The position numbers and the translations under genes were made by a program. Below are positions 46,682 to 56,132 of a stretch of 64,000 nt of DNA, in pieces (the first letter of the stretch is position 1; each line of letters begins with the position of its first letter). This DNA comes from Mycobacterium sp. (GTDB lineage: Bacteria > Actinomycetota > Actinomycetes > Mycobacteriales > Mycobacteriaceae). The stretch spans positions 62,001 through 126,000 of the forward strand of contig NZ_SCRH01000038.1 in assembly GCF_004298145.1 (NCBI RefSeq), given 5' to 3'. The notes under the pieces are model-generated. The model worked only from the letters and a program-made list of their open reading frames with translations, was not told where the DNA came from and made no database searches.

Positions 46682-47455
46682 TCAACGGCCGCGCCACTGC
46701 GGCTTGCGCTTCTCACCCCATGCCCGAATACCCTCGGCCACGTCTTCGGTCGCGCCGGCCACCTTGCGCATCGTCTCACCGAAACGCACCGACTCGATCC
46801 AGCCCATGTCCGCGGTCCGCCACGCCACCTCCTTGGTCGCCCGCTGGGCCAGCGGAGCGGCCTCGGTGAGGGTGCGGGCCCAGGCCTGGGCTTCGGCCTG
46901 CAGTTGGTCAGGCTCGACGAGCTTCCAGACCAGGCCGACCTCTTTGGCCCGCTGGGCGCTCATCGGCTTCCCGGTCAACAGCAGCTCCATGGCGTTGGCC
47001 CAGCCCACCCGCTGCGGAAGCCGGATCGCCCCGACGATGGTGGGCACCCCGATCGACACCTCAGGGAAACAGAACGTGGCCTCGGTGCTGGCGATCACGA
47101 AGTCACAAAACAACACCCCGGTCACCCCGTAGCCGATACAGGGACCGTGCACGGCGGCGATGGTCGGCTTGAACAATTCCATCCCGCTCTCGAAAGAGTT
47201 GATCGTCGGTTTCTCCCAGAAGGTGCCGCCGAAGGTGCCGACCGAGCCTTCGCCGTCCTTGAGGTCCCCGCCGGCGCAGAAAACGCTGCCGTTGGCCGTC
47301 AGGATCCCTACCCACGCATCCAGGTCGTCGCGGAAACGGTCCCAGGCCGCGTTGAGGTCCTGGCGAAGCGCGCCGTTGATGGCGTTGCGCGCCTCCGGGC
47401 GGTTCAGCGTGATGGTGGCAACGTGGTCTTGCAGCTCATAGGTGGCCAAACTCAT
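46682..47455 (-). CDS. Enoyl-CoA hydratase/isomerase family protein
   Basis: A 257-residue crotonase. It opens YELQDHVATITLNRPEARNAING, has the first oxyanion-hole segment SVFCAGGDLKDGEG and the second IAAVHGPCIGYGVTGVLFCDFVIASTEATFCFPEVSIGV. The second catalytic glutamate position is occupied by FPEVSIG. It probably hydrates enoyl-CoA in fatty acid, sterol or amino acid breakdown. Upstream of the cutinase on the same strand, 66 bp apart. Confidence 0.9.
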   Translation of the reverse strand: MSLATYELQDHVATITLNRPEARNAINGALRQDLNAAWDRFRDDLDAWVGILTANGSVFCAGGDLKDGEGSVGTFGGTFWEKPTINSFESGMELFKPTIAAVHGPCIGYGVTGVLFCDFVIASTEATFCFPEVSIGVPTIVGAIRLPQRVGWANAMELLLTGKPMSAQRAKEVGLVWKLVEPDQLQAEAQAWARTLTEAAPLAQRATKEVAWRTADMGWIESVRFGETMRKVAGATEDVAEGIRAWGEKRKPQWRGR

Positions 47456-47514
47456 GACTGCAGACTATTGCTCCGGGCACGGCGACCCCGCCTGAAGGCG
47501 GCCGTAAACCTACC

Positions 47515-48537
47515 TCATGGCGTACGGGAGCGGTGAGAGTCGTCGGAACCCGCAAGTCGCCCATTGGTTTTCGTGGGTGACCGCCTGACGTCATCGAACC
47601 GCACGCTGACACGCTCGAAGACCTTGACGCGTTCGGCCTTGACTTTCTTGGTGTAGGTCCTGCGGTCGGCCGGCGTCAGATCCGCGTCGTCGCTGAACGC
47701 GCTGAGCAAAGCGCGCGGGTACAACTTCTCCACCAAAACGACGTTGACCTCGGCACACACCACCAGCGCCACCGACGCGAGGAACAGAAAGGCCAACGCC
47801 CCCAACACCAATGCGAACACACTGTTGGTGGCGCTGGCCCGCTTCACAGTGTGCGCCACATAGCCGGCCCCGAACCACTGCAGCATTTGCCAAATGAAGG
47901 CCGCGGCAACCGCCCCCGGCAGCACCTGCCGGTAGGTCAGTGCTCGGGCGGTCGTCACGCGGAAAGCCACCAGGCAGATCAACGCATTGATCACGACTGC
48001 GGCAAGCGCGAGGCTGACCTTTTCGACAATGCCGAGGGCGCCGGTGGCGTGACCCGCCGCGGCCAATACGGTGGCCGTGATGGCCGCCGAGCCGAGCACC
48101 AACAGCAACAGCAAGCTGCGCAGGCGGGAGCGAATCGGGTTGGGCCGCTTGTGCTTCGGTACCGCCCACACCGAATCCATCGCGTTCTGCAGCGCCTGTC
48201 CCACACCCAGGCCGCCGTACAGCGCTCCGAGCAGGCCGACGGCCACGCCTACCGTTCCGCCGCTGAGTCCCTCAGGGTGGTGCAGCTGGCTGCCGAGGAC
48301 CGGGAACTGGCTCAGTGTGCTGTGTAGCACCTGTGCCTGCAGATCGGGTCGCCCGGCCAGCACCACTCCCAGGCCGGTGGTCAACAGCAGCAGCAGCGGA
48401 AAAAGGGACACCAGCCCGTAATAGGTGATCAGGGCAGCGAGGTAACCGCCTTGGTCGTCGTTGTATTTGTAGATGACGGCGATGATCACGCCGACGGTTC
48501 GATTCCGTCGCTGCAGCTCGTCTAGCCAACCGACCAT
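47515..48537 (-). CDS. YihY/virulence factor BrkB family membrane protein
   Basis: A 340-residue inner membrane protein with six or so TM helices. Family signs are YNDDQGGYLAALITYYGLVSLFPLLLLLTTGLG at the start, then GALYGGLGVGQALQNAMDSVWAVP, and the later QVLPGAVAAAFIWQMLQWFGAGYVAH. The C-terminal 60 residues are basic and cytoplasmic. Once thought to be RNase BN, BrkB-type proteins are now regarded as membrane proteins of uncertain role. The small protein gene at 48544 is 6 bp upstream. Confidence 0.93.
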   Translation of the reverse strand: MVGWLDELQRRNRTVGVIIAVIYKYNDDQGGYLAALITYYGLVSLFPLLLLLTTGLGVVLAGRPDLQAQVLHSTLSQFPVLGSQLHHPEGLSGGTVGVAVGLLGALYGGLGVGQALQNAMDSVWAVPKHKRPNPIRSRLRSLLLLLVLGSAAITATVLAAAGHATGALGIVEKVSLALAAVVINALICLVAFRVTTARALTYRQVLPGAVAAAFIWQMLQWFGAGYVAHTVKRASATNSVFALVLGALAFLFLASVALVVCAEVNVVLVEKLYPRALLSAFSDDADLTPADRRTYTKKVKAERVKVFERVSVRFDDVRRSPTKTNGRLAGSDDSHRSRTP

Positions 48538-48543
48538 GACTCG

Positions 48544-48714
48544 CTAGTCCGGTGGCTCGTTATCCGAGCCTCGGACGGCGGCATGCTCCCGGTCGCTGGG
48601 CTTGCCGGGAACTCCTTCGGCTTCGCGGTCCTCGGCAACCTTCTCCTCGAGTCGGTCGACGATGTTCTCCAGCTCCTGAGCGCGGCTCAGTGGGTCTTTG
48701 TCGGGTCTTGTCAT
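48544..48714 (-). CDS. Small acidic protein upstream of the YihY gene
   Basis: A 56-residue protein, highly charged, with a probable amphipathic helix (SRAQELENIVDRLEEKVAEDREAEG). No signal peptide or TM. It ends 6 bp before the YihY start, so the two should be co-transcribed. The ATG at 48714 has GGAAAG upstream; one further up lacks a site. Function unknown, but it may aid the membrane protein. Confidence 0.65.
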   Translation of the reverse strand: MTRPDKDPLSRAQELENIVDRLEEKVAEDREAEGVPGKPSDREHAAVRGSDNEPPD

Positions 48715-48887
48715 GTCGCTTTCCATCGGCTTGTGGGGCCCGCGAATCCCGCTGCCGGGAGCCCGCCGCTATCCCATACCCGATCCTGCGATCGCTAACC
48801 CAACCAGTTGATCGCGCCGAATGCGTGGCGGTTGCCGTTCGAGCGGGAGTGGTGCGACACCAGGCCCTAAAAGCCGCGGGTGCCGGT

Positions 48888-49811
48888 TCAGCTCAGTTCG
48901 GCGCTGAGATAACTGATGGCGTGGCGGAATTCCTTGAGGATCTCGTTGTCAGGCACCACGAATCCGTAGTGGGCATAGACCTTTTCGGTGGGGTGGTGGG
49001 TGACGTTCCAGCCGGTGGCGGCCAGGTGCTCGGCAGCCGGACGGCGCGCCCCGAGCCAGACGAGTTCGGCGACGTCGATGTCCAGTCCGTGTCGACGCCA
49101 GCTGCTGCGCATCGCCCGAGCCCGTTCGTCGGTGAACACGCTCATATCGGTGATGTTCTCCGTGGCCAGCCGGCTGCCCGGCGCGCTGAGCGCGGTGATG
49201 TTGTCCAGCAGCCTGTCTTGGGCTTCCGGCGGCAGGTAGGGCAGTAGGCCTTCCGCAATCCAGGCGGTGGGGGAGGCGGTGTCAAAGCCGCTGTCGCGCA
49301 GGGCTGTTGGCCAATCATCGCGCAGATCAATAGCGACGGTGCGGCGCTCGGCGGCCGGTTCCGCACCGATCCGGGCGAGCGTGTCGGTCTTGAAGGAGAT
49401 GACCTCGGGCTGGTCGACCTCGAAAACCACGGTGCCCGCAGGCCACGACAACCGGTAGGCCCGGGCATCGAGCCCAGCGGCCAGGATGACGGCCTGGCGG
49501 GTGCCGGCGGCCGTCGCGGCGCGGAAGAAATCGTCGAAAAACCTGGTCCGCACTGTCATCTGTTCGCGCCGCTGCTGCAGCGTCATCGGCGAGTCGTCGT
49601 TGTCGAGCGGGATTTGGCCGTCCAGCATCCGGGTGAAGAAGGGGTGTCCGACCGCCCGCACCAACGGCTCGGCGAACCGGTCGTCAAGCAGTGGGTCCGG
49701 CTCGCGAGAAGCCAGCGCACGGGAGGCCGCCACCATCGTCGCGGTCGCACCCACGCTGGAGGACAGGTCCCAACTATCGCCCTCGGTACGTGCCGAATCA
49801 GTTGATGACAT
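48888..49811 (-). CDS. Class I SAM-dependent methyltransferase (TIGR00027 family)
   Basis: A 307-residue methyltransferase of the large mycobacterial LCMT-like family (Rv0726c, Rv3399 and others). It shows [83 protein letters not shown] and [32 protein letters not shown] lies before the ATG at 49811. The substrate is unknown for the entire family. Confidence 0.92.
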   Translation of the reverse strand: MSSTDSARTEGDSWDLSSSVGATATMVAASRALASREPDPLLDDRFAEPLVRAVGHPFFTRMLDGQIPLDNDDSPMTLQQRREQMTVRTRFFDDFFRAATAAGTRQAVILAAGLDARAYRLSWPAGTVVFEVDQPEVISFKTDTLARIGAEPAAERRTVAIDLRDDWPTALRDSGFDTASPTAWIAEGLLPYLPPEAQDRLLDNITALSAPGSRLATENITDMSVFTDERARAMRSSWRRHGLDIDVAELVWLGARRPAAEHLAATGWNVTHHPTEKVYAHYGFVVPDNEILKEFRHAISYLSAELS

Positions 49812-49984
49812 CCGTATTCCCCTTCCGGGATCCAACCGTCGCGTCTGCCCATTCGACCACGGACCCGGCCGCCACCCGCGACTACACCACCGGTACCGAA
49901 AGGTACTTTCTGCCTATGCCCGGGCGGGCGGGGGGAGAGAACTCCCGTCCCCGCAAAACTCGACGACAGGAAGTGAATCAGGTT

Positions 49985-50866
49985 ATGGCACCGACCCTGC
50001 GCCCGCGCCGATCTGCCCTATACCTGCCCGGCAACAAGCCCCGGGCGCTGGAGAAGGGCAAATCGCTGCCGGCGGACGTGCTGATATTCGACCTCGAGGA
50101 TGCCGTAGGACCGGATGCGAAAGCCGAATCGAGGGCGACGGTGTGCGAGGCGATCTCGTCCGAGAGCTACCGCCCGCGTGAGATCGTGGTGCGCATCAAC
50201 GGCTTGGACACCGACTGGCACAACGACGACCTGGCCGCGGTGGCCGGATCGGCCGCCGACGGGGTACTGGTGCCGAAAGTCGAGACGGGCCAACAGGTTC
50301 AGGCGCTGGCCGACGCGCTGGACGCACTGCGCGCGCCGAAGTCGTTACAGCTGTGGGTGATGATCGAAACGCCCCGGGCGTTTCTGAGGGCCGAGGAGGT
50401 CGCGTCGGCCAACGACCGACTGGCCGGGCTCGTGGTCGGCACCAACGATCTCGTCAACGAGCTGCACGGCCTGCACGTCCCCGGCCGTGCGCCCGTCGTG
50501 CCCGCGCTGGGCATGGCCCTGTTGGGGGCGAGGGCGGCCGGAAAAGTCATCTTGGATGGCGTGTTCAACGACATCACCGATGAGGGCGGATTCCGGGCCG
50601 AGGCGCGGCACGGCCGCGAAATGGGATTCGACGGGAAGACGCTGATCCACCCGTCGCAGATCGCCCCTGCCAACGAGCTGTTCGGCCCCTCGCGAAAGGA
50701 GCTGGTCGACGCCCGCAAGGTCGTGTCGGCCTACGAGGAGGCGCGGGCGGCGGGCACCAGCGTCATCACGGTCGATGGCCGCATGATCGAGAGCCTGCAC
50801 GTGCGCGACGCTCAGCGAATTCTCGCCCTCGCCGATTTGATCGCGGAGATGGAATCCGCTTCCTAA
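49985..50866 (+). CDS. CoA ester lyase, CitE-like
   Basis: A 293-residue HpcH/HpaI-citrate lyase beta fold protein. It has RRSALYLPGNKPRALEKGKSLPADVLIFDLEDAVGPDAKAESR, REIVVRINGLDT, MIETPRAFLRAEE and GKTLIHPSQIAPANELFGPSR. The metal-binding acidic residues are conserved. Stand-alone CitE-like proteins in mycobacteria act as malate/citramalyl-CoA type lyases or thioesterases. Divergent from the TIGR00027 methyltransferase; the M42 peptidase gene follows at 83 bp. Confidence 0.91.
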   Translation: MAPTLRPRRSALYLPGNKPRALEKGKSLPADVLIFDLEDAVGPDAKAESRATVCEAISSESYRPREIVVRINGLDTDWHNDDLAAVAGSAADGVLVPKVETGQQVQALADALDALRAPKSLQLWVMIETPRAFLRAEEVASANDRLAGLVVGTNDLVNELHGLHVPGRAPVVPALGMALLGARAAGKVILDGVFNDITDEGGFRAEARHGREMGFDGKTLIHPSQIAPANELFGPSRKELVDARKVVSAYEEARAAGTSVITVDGRMIESLHVRDAQRILALADLIAEMESAS

Positions 50867-50948
50867 GAGTTGATTAGCCCGGGCCGGGCGATCAGGGTCG
50901 ACCACACGGTAGGTTGAACGCGATTCCCACGACCCGAGAGGAGACAAG

Positions 50949-52184
50949 GTGGGCCAGACCGCGGCCATGGGCGAGGCCGACCGGGCATGGATGGTCGACA
51001 CACTGCTCGCACTGCTGCAGACCCCCAGCCCGTCGGGGCGCACGGACGCGGTGATGCAGGTGATCGGCGACATCCTCGACGACTTCGGCGTGCCGTTTAC
51101 GCTGACGCGGCGCGGGGCGCTGACCGCGGAACTCCCGGGTGAGTCGGCGACCACCGACCGGGCGCTGGTGGTTCACTCGGACACCATCGGCTGCATGGTC
51201 CGCGACCTCAAGGACAACGGCCGTCTGGAGCTGGTTCCGGTGGGCACGTTCTCGGCCCGGTTCGCCGCGGGAGCGCGGGTGCGCATCTTCATCGACGACC
51301 CCGACGAATTCATCACCGGCACCGTCATGCCGCTCAAGTCGAGTGGCCACGCGTTCGGCGATGAGATCGACACCCAGCCCACGGACTGGGAGCACGTCGA
51401 GGTTCGCATCGACCGCAAGGTGTCCTCGCGGGAGGACTTGGTTCGTCTGGGCCTGCAGATCGGTGACTTCGTCGCCTTGATCACCAGCCCCGAGCTCACC
51501 GCCGACGGGTTCATCGTTTCCCGCCATCTGGACGGGAAAGCGGGTGTCGCGATCGCGCTCGCGCTGGCCAAGAACTTCTCCGAGAACAAGGTGGTGTTGC
51601 CGCACCGCGCCACGATCATGGTCACCATCACCGAGGAGGTCGGCCACGGGGCCAGCCATGGGCTGCCCGCGGACGTCGCCGAATTGGTGTCGGTGGACAA
51701 CGCGGTGTGCGCGCCCGGCCAGCACTCTCTCGAGGACGGCGTGACGATCCCGATGGCCGATATGCACGGGCCGTTCGACTACCACCTGACCCGCAAACTC
51801 TGCCGGCTCGCCAAGGAGCGGGGAATCCCGTTCGCCCGCGATATCTTTCGCTATTACCGATCCGATGCGGCCGCGGCGATCGAGGCGGGGGCGAACACCC
51901 GCGCCGCATTGGTGGGCTTCGGGCTCGACGGCAGCCACGGCTGGGAGCGCACCCACATCGATTCGCTGGAGGCCGCCTACAACTTGGTGCACGCGTGGCT
52001 GCAGACGCCGTTGACGTTCGCCCACTGGGACGCCAAGCCGACGGGCAGCCTGCGCGACTTTCCGTCGTCGAAGCAGCCCGCTCCCAGCGAGCGGTGGGTG
52101 CCGCTGTCTCGGGGCGATTACGAAAGCCCGGGCGACGCATCGCCCGGGACGCCCTGGCCACCGTCAGAGGGGCCCCAGGCCTAA
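50949..52184 (+). CDS. M42-family peptidase of the osmoprotectant NAGGN type
   Basis: A 411-residue M42-like aminopeptidase. Metal-binding residues are visible: His76 and Asp78 in VVHSDTIG, Asp195 in RHLDGKAGVA, Glu229-Glu230 in TITEEVGHGAS, plus a late histidine. The pattern matches the peptidase associated with N-acetylglutaminylglutamine amide (NAGGN) osmoprotectant operons (TIGR03106). The usual partners, an asparagine-synthase-like amidotransferase and an acetyltransferase ligase, are absent from the window. Starts at GTG 50949 after GAGGAG. The C-terminal 45 residues are Pro-rich and not part of the fold. Confidence 0.85.
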   Translation: MGQTAAMGEADRAWMVDTLLALLQTPSPSGRTDAVMQVIGDILDDFGVPFTLTRRGALTAELPGESATTDRALVVHSDTIGCMVRDLKDNGRLELVPVGTFSARFAAGARVRIFIDDPDEFITGTVMPLKSSGHAFGDEIDTQPTDWEHVEVRIDRKVSSREDLVRLGLQIGDFVALITSPELTADGFIVSRHLDGKAGVAIALALAKNFSENKVVLPHRATIMVTITEEVGHGASHGLPADVAELVSVDNAVCAPGQHSLEDGVTIPMADMHGPFDYHLTRKLCRLAKERGIPFARDIFRYYRSDAAAAIEAGANTRAALVGFGLDGSHGWERTHIDSLEAAYNLVHAWLQTPLTFAHWDAKPTGSLRDFPSSKQPAPSERWVPLSRGDYESPGDASPGTPWPPSEGPQA

Positions 52185-52189
52185 GAGCG

Positions 52190-52231
52190 GAGGGCCATCC
52201 GCTCGGCACGCCGAAGTCCGTTATGGCCCTC
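52190..52231. terminator. Weak hairpin between convergent genes
   Basis: GAGGGCCAT (52190-52198) and ATGGCCCTC (52223-52231) form a 9-bp stem with a 24-base loop that can fold further. Between the M42 peptidase stop and the convergent membrane protein stop. Confidence 0.35.
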
Positions 52232-52252
52232 GGCGATTGATCCGATTCTGCG

Positions 52253-52936
52253 TCACCAGAGCGCACTGTGATTGACGAGGGCGTCGGCGATGAGTCCGAC
52301 TCCGAAAACGAGAAACAATAGCCGCACCGATATCGGGCCGTAGCGGGTGAGCATGCGCACCAGTCCCCGCTGAATACGCATGGCCCGCACCGTTCGTCTC
52401 ATCGAAAGAGCGAGGATCGCCAGCGGCGGCGTTATCGCGATTGCGCAGTAAGCGATGATGACCAGCGGCCAGAGCGGCGGCCGTGGATGCAGGGCGGCCA
52501 GCATCGCCAAGCCCGTGAGATACGGCACCGCGGTCGGCGCTTGTCCGCTTCCCACCGCCACGCCGAGGAATCCGAGCAGCCACGGACGTTTGCGCATGGC
52601 GGCCATCGCCCAGCCCGGAGCCGACGATTGCGCGGTCAACGGGAAGTACGCCAAGCCGACCAATACGATTCCCAACAGCAGTTCGCTCCGAAATCGGATG
52701 GCCGGCGTGACGTGAAAATCGAGTGCCTCGGTGAGGAAGCTGATCCCCAGCACCGTGCACAGGCCGAAGGTGGTCGTCACGGCAAACACGCCCGCGACGA
52801 AGCTCAAGGCGCCCGGGATGGGGGAGCGTCGGCTGAGCCGACTATCGAAGATGACCGCCGAGACGACCCCCACGTTGAGGACATTGAGCGAGTCGAGAAA
52901 CGCCAGTCCCGCAAGGGCAAGTATCAGAGCCGCCAC
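52253..52936 (-). CDS. GAP-family/LysE-like membrane protein
   Basis: A 227-residue protein with about six TM helices, opening ALILALAGLAFLDSLNVLNVGVVSAVIF and containing FVAGVFAVTTTFGLCTVLGISFL and GFLGVAVGSGQAPTAVPYLTGLAML. The layout fits GAP/Sap-type proteins linked to glycopeptidolipid transport and stress, or a LysE-type exporter. No neighbouring GPL genes are present. Convergent with the M42 peptidase gene. Confidence 0.78.
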   Translation of the reverse strand: MAALILALAGLAFLDSLNVLNVGVVSAVIFDSRLSRRSPIPGALSFVAGVFAVTTTFGLCTVLGISFLTEALDFHVTPAIRFRSELLLGIVLVGLAYFPLTAQSSAPGWAMAAMRKRPWLLGFLGVAVGSGQAPTAVPYLTGLAMLAALHPRPPLWPLVIIAYCAIAITPPLAILALSMRRTVRAMRIQRGLVRMLTRYGPISVRLLFLVFGVGLIADALVNHSALW

Positions 52937-53210
52937 GCGCCTGTACCGGGCCTAGCGTGCGGACCCGCGGGCCGCCCGAAAGCGGTTGGACACTGACCAC
53001 GGCGACAAGATCAAAGCGGCGATCATGCTGCAGACAATACGAGTCAGGCGGGAGCGAGGTCGGCGGAGGCCCGCCCATTGTGCGTGCTGACCGATGATCA
53101 CGCAGGGGTGCTGGTGTCGGCGCGGGCGATCCACGGCATTATCGAGGCGTCGGCGACCCTGCTGATGCATCCACGTCGCGGCAGCACATCGATCCGGAGA
53201 GGCACCAACG

Positions 53211-53678
53211 ATGACCACCCTTACACCTGAGAATCTTCGCGAATACCTCATCGGGGCTTGGACGTTGGAGTCCTATCAAAGCTCCGATGTGGACGGCTCG
53301 AACATGCGTTACCCGCTGGGGCCCGACGCGCGCGGCATCATCATGTACACCGCCGACGGATACATGTCTGCCCAGATCATGCGCGCGGACCGCGCGCCGT
53401 TTGCCCGTGGTGACCTGCAGGTAGCCGATACCGACGAATTGGCCGCGGCGGCCAAGGGATACCTTGCGTACACCGGTCCTTACAGCGTTCTCGACAACGG
53501 CGTGATCGCCCACCACGTCGACGTCAGCCTGCTACCGAACTGGATCGGCGGAACGCAATACCGCGCCGCCCAGGCCGGCGACGACCGCCTGGAACTGCGC
53601 CCCGCCGAGCCCGTAGTCATCAAGGGGAAGCCACGCCACGGCCGTTTACACTGGCGGCGGGCCAATCCCGCCGAATGA
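53211..53678 (+). CDS. Lipocalin-like domain protein
   Basis: A 155-residue protein: LREYLIGAWTLESYQSSDVDGSNMRYPLGPDARGIIMYTADGYMSAQIMR opens the barrel and LELRPAEPVVIKGKPRHGRLHWRR closes it. The GAWTLESY signature is typical of the lipocalin-like (pfam13924) group. No signal peptide. Probably binds a small hydrophobic compound. It precedes an SDR gene on the same strand by 65 bp, so an operon with it is likely. Confidence 0.83.
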   Translation: MTTLTPENLREYLIGAWTLESYQSSDVDGSNMRYPLGPDARGIIMYTADGYMSAQIMRADRAPFARGDLQVADTDELAAAAKGYLAYTGPYSVLDNGVIAHHVDVSLLPNWIGGTQYRAAQAGDDRLELRPAEPVVIKGKPRHGRLHWRRANPAE

Positions 53679-53743
53679 CCTGATTCCCAATGGAACTCGG
53701 GCGAAAGTCACCGAAACCACCTCGCCGACGTCAGGAGGACTGG

Positions 53744-54505
53744 ATGGGACTGCTCGACCGCAAGACTGCCGTCGTCACCGGCGCCAATTCCGGGATCGGG
53801 CTGGCCACCGCGGAGCGATTCCTTGCCGAAGGCGCCGAGCGGGTGTTTATCACCGGCCGGCGTCAGCCCGAACTCGACCACGCGGCAAGCAAACTGGGGC
53901 CTCGCGCAACTGCCGTGCGCGGCGACGTCGGGATACCGAAGGACCTGGATCGGCTCTACGCCGAGGTCACGTCCGCCGGTAAGGGCGTCGACATCGTCAT
54001 GGCCAACGCCGGCTCGACCAGGGTGGCGTGCCTGGGGGAGATCACCGACGATGACCTCGACACGCTGTTGACCACCAACGTCAAGGGAGTCGTGTACACC
54101 GTGCAGAAGGCGCTGCCGCTGCTCAACGACGGTGCCTCCATCATCTTGACGGGCTCCACCACCGCCGACCGTGGCCGCGCCGGACTGAGTATCTACGCGG
54201 CGACCAAAGCCGCCGTCCGGTCACTGGCCCGCGCCTGGGCTAACGAGCTCGCCGGCCGCAACATCCGGGTCAACGTCATCGTCGCCGGCTCCACCGCCAC
54301 GCCGGGAAGCAATGCGCTGGCCGCCCAAACCGACCCCGATGCCTCGATCGAAGAGTTCCGCGCCGGTCGCATCGCGACCATCCCGTTGGGTCGCTTCGCC
54401 GATCCCATCGAGATCGCCAATGCCGCAGTGTTTTTGGCGAGCGATCTGTCCAGCTTCGTCACCGGGTCCACGGTGACCGCCGACGGCGGATTCAATCAAG
54501 TCTGA
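53744..54505 (+). CDS. Short-chain dehydrogenase/reductase
   Basis: A 253-residue classical SDR: TGANSGIGLATAERFLAEG, FITGRRQPEL (arginine pair, NADPH-type), NAGSTRVACLGE, the serine in LTGSTTADRG and YAATK. The C-terminus ends VTADGGFNQV. Start at 53744 since AGGAGG lies 5 bases upstream. Reduces or oxidises an unknown alcohol or ketone; may share a substrate with the adjoining lipocalin and NTF2-like proteins. Confidence 0.92.
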   Translation: MGLLDRKTAVVTGANSGIGLATAERFLAEGAERVFITGRRQPELDHAASKLGPRATAVRGDVGIPKDLDRLYAEVTSAGKGVDIVMANAGSTRVACLGEITDDDLDTLLTTNVKGVVYTVQKALPLLNDGASIILTGSTTADRGRAGLSIYAATKAAVRSLARAWANELAGRNIRVNVIVAGSTATPGSNALAAQTDPDASIEEFRAGRIATIPLGRFADPIEIANAAVFLASDLSSFVTGSTVTADGGFNQV

Positions 54506-54539
54506 AGGCTGCTACGGTCCGCCCCTTGGCGCCGAGCCG

Positions 54540-54947
54540 TTGCGTCAAGCGCTTTGTATACCTGCGCTAATCGCGCGAAGCGCGAACACCGACGCGATGA
54601 CCGCGCTCATGGCCGACGACTTCGTGTGGCAACTCCACGTGCCCCTGTCTCCGATCGTGCGGGGACGTGACGCGGCGCGCGCGGAACTCGAGAAACACAA
54701 CACACTGTCAACCGGCATGATCGAGGGGAGCGAAATCCGCACGATCGTGTCCGACGGCGATACCGTCATCGTCGAACGAGTCGACGTGAACTCGATGAAT
54801 GGCGTGGCGGTCACGTTTTACGTCACAGCGATTTTCGAGGTCCGCGACGGTGCGATCACTCATTGGCGAGAGTATTGGGACACCGTCCACGTCGCGCAGC
54901 AACTCGGCATCGATCCCGCGTTGATGTTCGCACCGTTGACTGATTAA
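54540..54947 (+). CDS. NTF2-like (limonene-epoxide-hydrolase-type) protein
   Basis: A 135-residue alpha+beta-barrel protein: ANTDAMTALMADDFVWQLHVPLSPIVRGRDAARAELEKH then VSDGDTVIVERVDVNSMNGVAVTFYVTAIFEVRDGAITHWREYWDTV. This looks like the LEH/SnoaL group; a Tyr/Asp/Arg site could hydrolyse epoxides. The start is uncertain: TTG 54540 gives a full first helix, while ATG 54597 removes it. It follows the SDR gene by 34 bp. Confidence 0.72.
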   Translation: MRQALCIPALIARSANTDAMTALMADDFVWQLHVPLSPIVRGRDAARAELEKHNTLSTGMIEGSEIRTIVSDGDTVIVERVDVNSMNGVAVTFYVTAIFEVRDGAITHWREYWDTVHVAQQLGIDPALMFAPLTD

Positions 54948-54977
54948 TCGACGCCGCAGGGGATTTGGTGGACGGAC

Positions 54978-55544
54978 CTAGCCCGAGGCGCTGAGGATCT
55001 TGATCGCGAAAACAAGCGTGTCGCCCGGCCGGATTCCGGCGCTGGGCTGACCTTGGGGATAGCCATCCGCGGGGACCATCGCGACGGCGACCGTGGACCC
55101 GACCTTTTGTCCCGCGATGGCCTTCTGGAAGCCCGGTACGACTCCGGTGAGGGGGAAGTCAACGGGGGCGCCACGTGCGTAGCTGCTGTCGAACACCGAC
55201 CCGTCACGTCCGTTGACACCCATGTAGCAGACGGAGACCTTGGCGGCGCTCGAGACCACCGGTCCATCTCCGGCGTGCAGCGTCTGCACCTGGGTCTGGG
55301 TCACGCTGAACGGTGTCGTCACGCTAACGCGCGGAGCCGTCGTATCCGTAGACCCGGTGACCGCGACGCTGCCGGTGGTCCCCGCCAGGGTCCAGTCAGG
55401 CGCCCCACCGTTTTGGGGCGCTGCGGTCGGGCACGAGCCGGCCGCGTTTGCCGTACCCGGTCCAGCGAGCAGCAGAACGGTTGCCGCGGCACTGGCCGCG
55501 AGCGCCATAGACGAATACATCCGGAAGGAGGTCACGGGCGTCAC
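54978..55544 (-). CDS. Secreted FKBP-type peptidyl-prolyl isomerase
   Basis: A 188-residue protein with a Sec signal (SSMALAASAAATVLLLAGPGTANA), a Ser/Thr-rich stretch, and an FKBP domain: SVCYMGVNGRDGSVFDSSYARGAPVDFPLTGVVPGFQKAIAGQKVGSTVAVAMVPADGYP. The core isomerase residues (Tyr, Phe, Asp, and the VPGFQ helix) are present. It should speed proline isomerisation outside the cell. The start is uncertain: GTG 55544 or ATG 55520. Convergent with the NTF2-like gene. Confidence 0.9.
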   Translation of the reverse strand: MTPVTSFRMYSSMALAASAAATVLLLAGPGTANAAGSCPTAAPQNGGAPDWTLAGTTGSVAVTGSTDTTAPRVSVTTPFSVTQTQVQTLHAGDGPVVSSAAKVSVCYMGVNGRDGSVFDSSYARGAPVDFPLTGVVPGFQKAIAGQKVGSTVAVAMVPADGYPQGQPSAGIRPGDTLVFAIKILSASG

Positions 55545-56132
55545 GCTACAGCGAGGTGTCGCGTCCCCGACCGGTAGCCCGTGTTGGACCGCCCATCATC
55601 AAGGGTTGCGTCGTCGCTGCGGCTGCTGTTGCTGGATCGATCTTCGTGCTCACCGGTTGACCGGGGAAGTTTTTGCGTTACCGGATTGCACCGGAGCGAC
55701 TGTATTTATCGGATGCGATGTCTGGACAAATTATATGGGACCTGGCAATTCACAATAAGACAAATGTGCAATAACGCCAATGCGTGCCCTTCGTTACGAT
55801 CGGTATGAAAACTTGCGACGGCGGAGAGGGCGGCTCCCACACCATTCCCGCTGGTGTGATGTAACTAACATTTTCGATTCGACTCTAGTATTGCTCACAT
55901 TACCAAATGTACGCTAACGCGAGCCTCGAAAGCCCCTCTGACGTGCGCGTATGATCGGCTTCTCATGCGCTGCCATTAGTAGACATTCGTGGAATAACGC
56001 CATCGGCATGACCGAGTGGCCCTTAGTAGACATTTGTTAAATAGTCGTCCGTCGGTGCCACGTCGCCCTGGGTATGGCGCCTAAATCGTTGCGGCCATCC
56101 CGGCAATTCCGCCGCGGCCCCGAGGAGGTTTT
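55545..56132. other. 588-bp AT-richer intergenic region with direct repeats
   Basis: Lower in GC than the flanks and without a convincing gene. TTAGTAGACATT occurs at 55976-55987 and 56023-56034 (47 bp apart) and extends partly into AATA after each. AT-rich runs (about 55675-55770 and 55855-55920) could hold promoters. The PapA-like gene starts 100 bp after the second copy, preceded by GAGGAGG. Confidence 0.55.
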
